From contig DGDD01000019.1 in assembly GCA_002385265.1 (NCBI GenBank), forward strand, positions 1-6,565: 6,565 nucleotides of DNA. Reading direction: 5' to 3'. The position numbers and the translations under genes are program-made. The notes beneath the pieces are model-generated. The model saw only the letters and a list, made by a program, of their open reading frames with translations, searched no databases and was not told the DNA's origin. Origin of the DNA: Chitinophagaceae bacterium UBA3961. GTDB taxonomy: Bacteria > Bacteroidota > Bacteroidia > Chitinophagales > Chitinophagaceae. Below, one piece after another: positions 1-6,040 of this stretch. How positions within the stretch are numbered: the first letter of the stretch is position 1; each line of letters starts with the position of its first letter.

Positions 1-1518
1 CCATCCCATATTAATTACGAAAGGAATTTCATAACCACCTTTACCGTTTGGGAAAGCAGTATAGAGAATCGTTTCATTGCCTAATAATCCAACCGCAAAA
101 CTATTGAAGAAGATAGAAGACACGAATCCGACAATCAAACCTGTGATGGCAGCCGTACCGGTGGTGCGCTTCCAGAACATACCCAACAGGAACATGGCAA
201 ATACACCCGGGCTTACAAAACCCGTATATTTTTGAATGAAAGTAAACCCACCTTCGCCACCAATTCCTAATAAGTCTTTCCAAGTAAAAACAATGGATAC
301 TATCATGGCAACCAATACTGTGATGCGACCTACCCATACTTGTTTCTTCTCATCCGCCTCTTTGTTCACATACTTCTTATAAATATCCAAGGTAAAAATC
401 GTAGAAATAGAATTCAATTTACCCGCCAAAGACGCAACGATCGCCGCAGTTAATGCAGCAATGGACAAGCCTTTCAAACCTTCAGGCAGGAATGCTAACA
501 CAGAAGAATAAGCGGTGTCTTTCACTCCATTAAACCCTTCCAAATTATTGTGCTTGTACAACACATAAGCCGCAATACCGGGAAGCATTACAATAATAGG
601 CATCATCAATTTCAAGAAAGCAGCGAATAAGATACCGCTTCTCGCAGTCTTCAAATCGGCACCCAAAGCACGTTGTGTGATGTATTGGTTACAACCCCAA
701 TAATTCAAATTTACGATCCATTGACCTGCGAAATACATCGCAATTCCTGGAAGAATCAAATATTTGTTGATGTATTCTTGCGGAGCATCGGGAGCAGGCT
801 TCGCTAAGATCATTTTAAAATGATCAGGAGAGTCGTTGATCAGTAAACGGAATCCTTCTATTGCACTGCCTGAACCACCAAGCGTGGTACTCACTTTTGA
901 AAGTGCCAAATAGGTAGTGGCCAATCCGCCAATAATCAAAACCGCCACCTGCAATACGTCGGTATAACCGATCACTTTCATACCACCTAGGGTAATAATC
1001 AATCCCATTACTGCAAGTATGATCATAATCAGATGCAACTGATCTCCTTCAATTAAGCCATCAATGGCAACCGCACCTAGGTAAAGAATGGACGTAAGGT
1101 TAACGAACACATAAAGGAAGAGCCAGAAAATTCCCATCACCATCGATACGCTTTCGTTGTATCGGGTTTTAAGGAACTGCGGCATCGTGTAGATCTTATT
1201 CTTTAAATAAATTGGCATGAACCAAACCGCAATGATGATCAGCGCTAAAGCAGCAATCCATTCGTACGCTGCGATAGCAGTACCCACAAAGAAACCATCA
1301 CCACTCATTCCAATAAATTGTTCTGCAGAAATATTTGAAGCGATCAAAGAAGCTCCAATGGCCCACCAGGTTAAAGAACCTTCTGCCAAGAAGAAGTCTT
1401 TCACGCCTCCTTCGGCAGCTCTCTTCTTTTTCAAATAAACATAGTAGCCATAGCTGGCTAAAAGTAGAAAGTAGACACCAAACACCAAATAGTCGATCGT
1501 AGCAAGTTTATTATTCAT
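1..1518 (-). CDS. SSS-family sodium/sugar symporter, probable L-arabinose importer (C-terminus cut by window edge)
   Basis: The frame is open from an ATG at 1518 to the window edge, giving 506 residues and no stop. The protein closely resembles the Vibrio Na+/galactose transporter vSGLT, which has 543 residues, so perhaps the last one or two transmembrane helices are missing. About twelve hydrophobic segments are visible, starting near residues 8, 52, 80, 125, 162, 185, 255, 296, 347, 398, 430 and 455. By alignment from memory, vSGLT sugar-site residues correspond to N62, Q67 and E86 (in NISAEQFIGMSG and YEW), N270, gate Y273, K303 and Q429. The Na+ site keeps A60, I63, A359 and S363, but the vSGLT S364 position is A362. 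It lies 126 bp after araA on the same strand, which suggests that it imports the L-arabinose (or a related pentose) used by the neighbouring enzymes. Substrate is inferred from context, since SSS members vary widely. No strong Shine-Dalgarno sequence precedes the start. Confidence 0.93.
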   Translation of the reverse strand, partial: MNNKLATIDYLVFGVYFLLLASYGYYVYLKKKRAAEGGVKDFFLAEGSLTWWAIGASLIASNISAEQFIGMSGDGFFVGTAIAAYEWIAALALIIIAVWFMPIYLKNKIYTMPQFLKTRYNESVSMVMGIFWLFLYVFVNLTSILYLGAVAIDGLIEGDQLHLIMIILAVMGLIITLGGMKVIGYTDVLQVAVLIIGGLATTYLALSKVSTTLGGSGSAIEGFRLLINDSPDHFKMILAKPAPDAPQEYINKYLILPGIAMYFAGQWIVNLNYWGCNQYITQRALGADLKTARSGILFAAFLKLMMPIIVMLPGIAAYVLYKHNNLEGFNGVKDTAYSSVLAFLPEGLKGLSIAALTAAIVASLAGKLNSISTIFTLDIYKKYVNKEADEKKQVWVGRITVLVAMIVSIVFTWKDLLGIGGEGGFTFIQKYTGFVSPGVFAMFLLGMFWKRTTGTAAITGLIVGFVSSIFFNSFAVGLLGNETILYTAFPNGKGGYEIPFVINMGW

Positions 1519-1539
1519 ATAACAGCAATTGACTTGAAA

Positions 1540-1612
1540 AATAGGAAAGAATTTCCAATTCCTAAGTTTAAAAAATAGAGGGCCGCAGAAATTTGAAGCA
1601 CTCTTTCCTATT
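1540..1612 (-). repeat. 11-bp inverted repeat with a competing third arm in the araA-symporter gap
   Basis: Plus-strand AATAGGAAAGA at 1540-1550 is the exact reverse complement of TCTTTCCTATT at 1602-1612, with 51 bp between. A third segment, TTCCTA at 1559-1564, can also pair with TAGGAA at 1542-1547. In the minus-strand transcript two purine arms therefore compete for one UCUUUCCUAUU arm, which runs into U5 at 1541-1537, about 20 nt before the symporter ATG. This could be an attenuator, a weak terminator or a processing site. The repeat is seen directly; the role is inference. Confidence 0.5.
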
Positions 1613-1617
1613 CCATA

Positions 1618-1646
1618 TTAATTATTAATTTTTTAATTATTAATTT
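1618..1646. repeat. Tandem pair of 14-bp AT-rich palindromic repeats at the 3' end of araA
   Basis: TTAATTATTAATTT occurs perfectly twice, at 1618-1631 and 1633-1646, with one T between, giving a 15-bp period. Each copy holds an 11-bp odd-centred palindrome, TTAAT-T-ATTAA. The second copy overlaps the araA stop codon (1647-1645). It may be a 3'-end structure of araA mRNA or a protein-binding site ahead of the symporter. The AT-only composition makes chance more likely than for a mixed sequence. Confidence 0.55.
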
Positions 1647-3132
1647 AATAAGCTTTATCGTTCCAACGCAATTCGTTCTTGAACTGGTAGATATCCGTTT
1701 TCTCATCAATCTTCACATATTCAATACCGGCCATTCCTGCAAAATCCTCTAAAACTTCGGCATCTAGGTTTTGAGAATAGCAAGTATGGTGTGCTCCACC
1801 TGCTAGTATCCATGCTTTGCATCCGTCGGCCATATTTGGATGTGGCTTCCACAATACTCGCGCTACCGGAAGCTTCGGTAAAGGTTGAGGAGGCGCCACG
1901 GCTTCTACGGTATTCACTAATAAACGGAAGCGATTTCCCATATCTACTATCGAAGCATTCAAGGCAGCACCTGCGGCAGCATCAAACACCAAACGCACGG
2001 GATCGGCCTTGCCACCAATTCCTAGAGGATGAATTTCACAAGATGGTTGGGAAGAAGCAATGCTTTCGCAGATTTCCAACATGTGCGCACCAAGTACCAA
2101 TGGATTAGAAGGATCGAAATGATAGGTATAGTCTTCCATAAAACTGTTTCCCCCTTTCAAACCGGTTGCCATCACTTTCATGGCTCTTACCAATGCTCCG
2201 GTTTTCCAATCGCCTTCTGCAGAGAATCCATATCCCTTTGCCATTAAACGTTGTGAGGCAATACCCGGCAATTGAATCAATCCATGCAAATCTTCAAATG
2301 TATCCGAAAAGCCCTTGAAGTTTCCGTTCTCTAAAAAGCGCGTCAATCCCAGTTCTATTTTAGCAGCATCACGAAGAGATTGGTGTTGCGCTCCTCCCTT
2401 CTGTAACGACGCCATCAATTTGTAGGTATCGCCGTACTCGCTAACCAACGCATCAATTTCAGCGTCGGTGATTGATTCCACCACTTTCACCAAATCACCT
2501 ACACCATAGGTGTTCACACTGTATCCGAATTTCAATTCTGCTTCTACTTTATCTCCTTCCGTAACCGCTACAAAGCGCATATTGTCGCCAAAACGAACAA
2601 AACGTGCGCCTTGCCAATCGGCCCAGCCGGCTGCAGCGCGCGACCATTTCGCAATTTGCGCAACAACCGTTTCATCTTTCCAATGCCCTACAACTACTTT
2701 ACGATTCAAACGCAAACGACTCATGATAAAACCAAATTCACGATCACCGTGTGCGCTTTGGTTCAAGTTCATGAAATCCATATCAATTTCACTCCAAGGA
2801 ATATCACGATTGTATTGTGTGTGCAAATGCAATAAAGGCTTTTGCAGATTCTTCAATCCATTGATCCACATTTTTGCAGGAGAAAAAGTGTGCATCCAAG
2901 TAATTACCCCAATGCATTTCTTCTCAGCATTTGCTGCTGCAAGTGTAGCGGTAACTTCTTCAGGTGTAGTAACGGTTGGTTTCCAAATTACTGAAACAGG
3001 AATCGAAGAATGAGTATTCAATACTCCTGCTACTTCTTTCGCATGATCGGCAACAGTAGCCAAAGTTTCAGGACCATACAAATGTTGGCTTCCCGTAATG
3101 AACCAAAGTTCTAAATGTTTTAATGAGCTCAT
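1645..3132 (-). CDS. araA: L-arabinose isomerase
   Basis: This cytoplasmic enzyme converts L-arabinose to L-ribulose, the first catabolic step, using a divalent metal (usually Mn2+). The 495 residues match the usual length of about 500 (E. coli AraA 500). The N-terminus carries the family signature [11 protein letters not shown] at residues 10-20. The metal and catalytic residues E306 (in SAEGDWK), E333 (in FMEDYTYHF), H350 (in LGAHMLE) and the C-terminal histidine pair at 448-449 (in GGAHHT) are all present at positions expected from E. coli. The ATG lies 9 bp after the araD stop, so translation is probably coupled. The spacer has no Shine-Dalgarno sequence, as is normal for Bacteroidota. 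No truncation or frameshift is seen. Identification is firm. Confidence 0.98.
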   Translation of the reverse strand: MSSLKHLELWFITGSQHLYGPETLATVADHAKEVAGVLNTHSSIPVSVIWKPTVTTPEEVTATLAAANAEKKCIGVITWMHTFSPAKMWINGLKNLQKPLLHLHTQYNRDIPWSEIDMDFMNLNQSAHGDREFGFIMSRLRLNRKVVVGHWKDETVVAQIAKWSRAAAGWADWQGARFVRFGDNMRFVAVTEGDKVEAELKFGYSVNTYGVGDLVKVVESITDAEIDALVSEYGDTYKLMASLQKGGAQHQSLRDAAKIELGLTRFLENGNFKGFSDTFEDLHGLIQLPGIASQRLMAKGYGFSAEGDWKTGALVRAMKVMATGLKGGNSFMEDYTYHFDPSNPLVLGAHMLEICESIASSQPSCEIHPLGIGGKADPVRLVFDAAAGAALNASIVDMGNRFRLLVNTVEAVAPPQPLPKLPVARVLWKPHPNMADGCKAWILAGGAHHTCYSQNLDAEVLEDFAGMAGIEYVKIDEKTDIYQFKNELRWNDKAY

Positions 3133-3141
3133 ATGCTGTGT

Positions 3142-3843
3142 TTAATTCTGTCCGTAATAGCTATCCGGACCGTGTTTGCGTTCGTAATGTTTTTTAATTA
3201 AGGCGTCTTTCAGCAGCGGTGCTTTTGGATTGATCTGTTCTGTTAAATAAGCCATGCGCGCTATCTCTTCTAACACTGCACTGTTGTAAACCGCTTTTGC
3301 AGCAGTTTTGGCCCAAGTAAAAGGAGCGTGGTTACCAACCAATACCATTTCCACTTCTTTATAGTCTAATTTCTTCTCTTCAAAACAGCGAATGATCTGG
3401 AACCCCGTTTCGTACTCATAGTTTCCCTTAATCATGGCATCATCCATGGGTGCCGCACAAGGAATATTTACGGTGTTATGGTCTGCATGAGTGGTTCCAA
3501 AAATCGGAATATCGCGTTGAGCTTGGGCCCAAGAAGTTGCATAGGTTGAATGCGTGTGTACGATCCCTCCAATTCCATCCCACTGTTTGTAAAGCACCGC
3601 ATGAGTAAGTGTGTCGGAAGAAGGGCGAAGTTTGCCTTCAACTGTTTTCCCATCAAAATCTACGATCACCATTGAATCGGGTGTTAACTCAGCGTAAGGT
3701 ACCCCGCTTGGTTTGATCGCGAATACACCGGCACTTCTATCTGCTGCGCTTACATTTCCAAATGTAAACAGCACCAATCCCAAATCGGGCAACTGCATAT
3801 TTGCCGCGTATGCTTCTTCTTTAATATGTTGATATGTACTCAT
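3142..3843 (-). CDS. araD: L-ribulose-5-phosphate 4-epimerase
   Basis: This class II aldolase-fold zinc enzyme converts L-ribulose 5-phosphate to D-xylulose 5-phosphate, which enters the pentose phosphate pathway. It has 233 residues; E. coli AraD has 231. Visible residues: GNVSA at 29-33 with N30, KPSG at 44-47, SSD at 75-77 with D77, zinc ligands H96 and H98 (in VHTHS) and H172, catalytic D121 (in THAD) and Y230 (in SYYGQ, equivalent to E. coli Y229). The sequence also resembles UlaF and SgbE, which use the same substrate in ascorbate and gulose routes, but adjacent araA and araB decide for AraD. The start follows an A-rich leader; a 3-codon ATG-AGA-ACA-TGA frame overlaps the start codon. 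It is followed 9 bp later by araA but lies 310 bp behind araB. Confidence 0.97.
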   Translation of the reverse strand: MSTYQHIKEEAYAANMQLPDLGLVLFTFGNVSAADRSAGVFAIKPSGVPYAELTPDSMVIVDFDGKTVEGKLRPSSDTLTHAVLYKQWDGIGGIVHTHSTYATSWAQAQRDIPIFGTTHADHNTVNIPCAAPMDDAMIKGNYEYETGFQIIRCFEEKKLDYKEVEMVLVGNHAPFTWAKTAAKAVYNSAVLEEIARMAYLTEQINPKAPLLKDALIKKHYERKHGPDSYYGQN

Positions 3844-3955
3844 GTTCTCATTTTATTTTTTCTTCAATTGGCTGCTGCTACTGATGTGCGACCCCTAATA
3901 TCAGCAATTCATTCACCTTGTTCATTCTGCACATTTCCCGTTTGTTCTTTTTTCA

Positions 3956-3991
3956 CCGCGGCGGCGCAGCGTTCGCAGCGATTACGCAGCG
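3956..3991. repeat. GC-rich cluster of three CGCAGCG heptamers
   Basis: CGCAGCG occurs at 3965-3971, 3974-3980 and 3985-3991 with spacers TT and ATTA, next to the palindrome CCGCGG at 3956-3961. Each heptamer is self-complementary around its central base, so copies can pair with each other except for one mismatch. This is a sharp GC-rich island in an AT-rich neighbourhood. The pattern resembles degenerate dispersed intergenic repeats built on phrases such as CGCAGAG that occur in some Bacteroidota genomes; that link is from memory and unverified. Confidence 0.55.
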
Positions 3992-4020
3992 CGTCCAATT
4001 TCTCTGTATTTCAATCTCTC

Positions 4021-4153
4021 ACCTCCTTCTTCCCTCCTTCTTCCCTCCTTCCTTTTATCACCCTTGCTCTTCAATTCTTAAACTTCTCCTCGTTCCTCGC
4101 CTCCTCTCATCCTCGTTTCCTGTATCTCCCCTTGTTCCTCTTCTTGTTCTTTC
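4021..4153. repeat. Polypyrimidine/polypurine tract with 11-bp tandem repeat
   Basis: On the plus strand 116 of 133 bases are pyrimidines (87%), so the araBD transcript is purine-rich here. Positions 4022-4056 form an uninterrupted 35-base pyrimidine run. Within it CCTCCTTCTTC is repeated 2.7 times (4022-4032, 4033-4043, 4044-4051). In the transcript this gives three successive AAGGAGG-type sequences, similar to a Shine-Dalgarno core but with no gene behind them. Such tracts can form triplex DNA and can slip during replication; neither is shown here. Confidence 0.65.
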
Positions 4154-5803
4154 TCAACTTTCCTCTTCAAACTTCCCCAACTCTAAATATTTTTGATAGC
4201 GCTGTTGGTACAAGGCTGTTTTTGCCGGGTCAGGGAAATATTCAAATTCAAAACCCTGGCCCATAGCAGCCATGGCCGATTCTACTTTATCATAGATACC
4301 TGCAACGGTTGCCGCAAACATGGCAGCACCTAGTGCACAAGTTTGTTCCGAACGATGAATACGTATTGGCATGTTGATGACATCTGCCATCATTTGCATA
4401 ATGAATGGCGACTTACGTGCAACACCTCCCAAACCAATGAGTCCTTGTACTTTCACCCCTTCATTATTGAAACGCTCAACAATGGCTTTGGCCCCAAAAC
4501 AAGTAGCTTCTACAATTGCATAGAATATAGAGGGTGCATCCGTTGCTAAATTCAATCCTGAAATGGCAGCTTTAACTTCTTGATTCGTATCCGGCGTTCT
4601 TCTGCCATTGAACCAATCGAGTGCCAATGGACTACTTTCATTCCAATCAAGTTTTTCAGCTTCTTTAGTAAGCGAAGGGATGATCTGATCGATCCATAGC
4701 GCTTCCTGCTCTTGTTTGCTTGAATTGGGAATAACAGTTCTGATACTCCAACTCAACAAGTTTTTGAACCACGCATAGGAATCACCAAATGAAGATTGTC
4801 CGGCTTCCAATCCCATCATTCCGGGAATAACGGAGCCGGGCACCTGCCCACAAATCCCATTTACGTAAGTATCACCAATGGCATCAATGGGTGCTACCAA
4901 CATGTCGCAAGTAGATGTTCCCATTACTTTACTGAGATGGTAGGGCTCGATTTGACCACCCACAGCACCCATGTGGGCATCGAATGCGCCTGCGCCAATT
5001 ACTACTGTTTCAGGTAGCCCAAGGCGTTGCGCCCACTCTTTCGAAAGAATGCCAACTGATTGATCGGCTGTATAGCTGTCTGTAAATAAACGCGTTGTTA
5101 TGCCATCTAACAATGGATCCCAATCGCTAAAGAAAGACTGTGGCGGTAATCCTCCCCATTCTTTGCTCCAGAGTGCTTTATGCCCGGCCGAACAAGTTCC
5201 ACGCTTCAATTGCATTACATCAGTACCTCCTGTTAATAAATAAGGTATCCAATCGCAATGCTCTACAAATGAAAACAAGTTGGATCGAATTGATTCATCT
5301 GCACGAAGTATATGCAGCAATTTGGCCCAGAACCATTCACTGGAATAAATTCCCCCTACATATTTAAGATAATTAGTGGGATATTTTGTTGCATGTTCAT
5401 TTAAAGATTGTGCTTCTTTAATAGAAGTATGATCTTTCCAAAGAACAAACATGGCATTGGGGTTCTCTTCAAAACCGGGGGTAAGAGCCAGTGGTGTTCC
5501 GGTTTTATCAACTGCTACCGGTGAAGAACCGGTAGTATCAACAGAAATCGCTTTTACATGGGCGGCCGCATCGGGAACTTGCTCAAGGCACGACTTGATC
5601 GTTGCTTCCAGCCCTTCAATATAGTCTAGAGGATGTTGTCTGAATTGATTTTCCGCCGGGTTACAATACAATTGCTTTTTCCATCGTGGATAGTAAAAAA
5701 CTGCAGCGGCCTTTTCGGCACCTGATCGTGCATCTACGAGAATGGTACGCACCGAATCGGTACCATAATCTACGCCTAAAACGTACAGCGAAGCATTCGT
5801 CAT
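4154..5803 (-). CDS. araB: L-ribulokinase (FGGY family)
   Basis: This cytoplasmic kinase uses ATP to phosphorylate L-ribulose to L-ribulose 5-phosphate, the second step of arabinose use. The 549 residues are slightly shorter than E. coli AraB (566), with the difference mainly in the C-terminal tail. N-terminal FGGY domain: GVDYGTDSVR at 10-19 (phosphate-binding loop, D12) and the family-typical ENPNAMFVLWKDHT at 113-126. The conserved YIGGIYSSEWFWAK-type segment is at 148-161. C-terminal domain: catalytic base D275 in GAFDAHMGAVG, GTSTCD at 295-300, LDWFNGRRTP at 395-404 and the ATP-site GLGG at 457-460. AraB-specific blocks separate it from xylulokinase and glycerol kinase. It is the first enzyme gene after the putative AraR operator. 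A weak AAGGAAA sits about 12 nt before the ATG. The stop is TGA, followed by the purine-rich tract. Confidence 0.97.
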   Translation of the reverse strand: MTNASLYVLGVDYGTDSVRTILVDARSGAEKAAAVFYYPRWKKQLYCNPAENQFRQHPLDYIEGLEATIKSCLEQVPDAAAHVKAISVDTTGSSPVAVDKTGTPLALTPGFEENPNAMFVLWKDHTSIKEAQSLNEHATKYPTNYLKYVGGIYSSEWFWAKLLHILRADESIRSNLFSFVEHCDWIPYLLTGGTDVMQLKRGTCSAGHKALWSKEWGGLPPQSFFSDWDPLLDGITTRLFTDSYTADQSVGILSKEWAQRLGLPETVVIGAGAFDAHMGAVGGQIEPYHLSKVMGTSTCDMLVAPIDAIGDTYVNGICGQVPGSVIPGMMGLEAGQSSFGDSYAWFKNLLSWSIRTVIPNSSKQEQEALWIDQIIPSLTKEAEKLDWNESSPLALDWFNGRRTPDTNQEVKAAISGLNLATDAPSIFYAIVEATCFGAKAIVERFNNEGVKVQGLIGLGGVARKSPFIMQMMADVINMPIRIHRSEQTCALGAAMFAATVAGIYDKVESAMAAMGQGFEFEYFPDPAKTALYQQRYQKYLELGKFEEES

Positions 5804-5838
5804 GAAATAGGAATTTCCTTTTAAAAATTACGGGTCGC

Positions 5839-5846
5839 TAAAGATA
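5839..5846 (-). promoter_or_regulatory. Bacteroidota-type -7 promoter element for araBDA-symporter
   Basis: Read on the minus strand the sequence is TATCTTTA, one base from the Bacteroidota -7 consensus TAnnTTTG. A T-rich stretch (5868-5865) with a weak match to the -33 TTTG lies about 18 bp upstream. Transcription would start roughly 5 to 8 bp downstream, leaving a 5' leader of about 30 nt before the araB ATG at 5803. The assignment is from pattern match and position only. Confidence 0.55.
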
Positions 5847-5856
5847 AGGATTTTTT

Positions 5857-5879
5857 ATAATTGTAAAAATGACAATTAT
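5857..5879. promoter_or_regulatory. 23-bp dyad, candidate AraR operator
   Basis: ATAATTGT (5857-5864) and ACAATTAT (5872-5879) are perfect 8-bp inverted arms separated by 7 bp. The dyad sits just upstream of the -7 element, over the expected -33 region and 54 to 76 bp before the araB ATG, where a bound dimer would block RNA polymerase. The only regulator gene in view, AraR-like, lies directly upstream. A two-fold site suits a dimeric winged-helix protein. I did not match it to a published AraR motif. Confidence 0.6.
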
Positions 5880-5943
5880 TTGCGATTTCGAAACAGGTGG
5901 TTGGTTTCCGTGGCGGTGAATTTTATGTACTTGCCATCGACCC

Positions 5944-6003
5944 TCAACAATAAGAAATTAGGCCAACCCATTCGATCATCTTATAACGGTCTCTTATTAT
6001 TGA
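5944..6003 (-). repeat. 12-bp imperfect inverted repeat in the araR-araB gap
   Basis: Plus-strand TCAACAATAAGA (5944-5955) and TCTTATTATTGA (5992-6003) are complementary except at one position. In the minus-strand transcript that position is a U-G wobble, so a 12-bp stem with a 36-nt loop could form after the araR stop. There is no U-run after it, so it is not a typical intrinsic terminator. It could be a 3'-end stabiliser of araR mRNA or a second regulatory site. Confidence 0.4.
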
Positions 6004-6040
6004 TTCAGCTACCCTTCAATTAAAAATCCACTGGAACATG

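Larger units (their letters stand above)
3844..4153 (-). other. Unusually long araB-araD intergenic region (310 bp), no supported gene
   Basis: From araB towards araD this gap holds three parts: a strand-biased tract that is purine-rich in the transcript (4153-4021), a GC-rich heptamer cluster (about 3991-3956), and about 110 bp of ordinary leader before araD. I found no convincing TAnnTTTG promoter for araD and no good terminator for araB. The only ATG frames on the transcript strand are very short (10 and 15 residues). A plus-strand open frame crosses the gap, but it runs into both flanking genes and is low-complexity, so it is not real. The gap is odd beside the 9-bp araD-araA spacing. It may be an insertion of a dispersed repeat or an expression-balancing region. 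Confidence 0.7.

Noticed and set aside
101..337. Minus-strand open frame of 78 residues
   Set aside because: It lies in another frame of the symporter, which reads open through the whole region with conserved SSS motifs.
2510..3013. Plus-strand open frame of 167 residues
   Set aside because: It is antisense inside araA, whose catalytic residues and length are intact; it is a shadow frame.
3840..3851. Three-codon frame ATG-AGA-ACA-TGA overlapping the araD start
   Set aside because: Likely chance in an A-rich leader; no supporting signal for translational control.
3878..3925. 15-residue minus-strand frame (MNKVNELLILGVAHQ) before araD, as a leader peptide
   Set aside because: Too short, no ribosome site, no run of regulatory codons and no attenuator structure after it.
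3956..4056. CRISPR array
   Set aside because: Repeat units are 7 and 11 bp with no spacers of 25-40 bp; they are simple tandem or clustered repeats.
3826..4266. Plus-strand open frame of 146 residues across the araB-araD gap
   Set aside because: It overlaps the ends of araB and araD antisense, is low-complexity (Ser, Phe, Leu, Pro from a pyrimidine tract) and shows no domain; the lack of stops follows from the base bias.
5925..6023. 32-residue plus-strand frame in the araR-araB gap
   Set aside because: Only non-coding evidence: no homology recognised, no promoter or ribosome site, and it runs against all genes of the locus.
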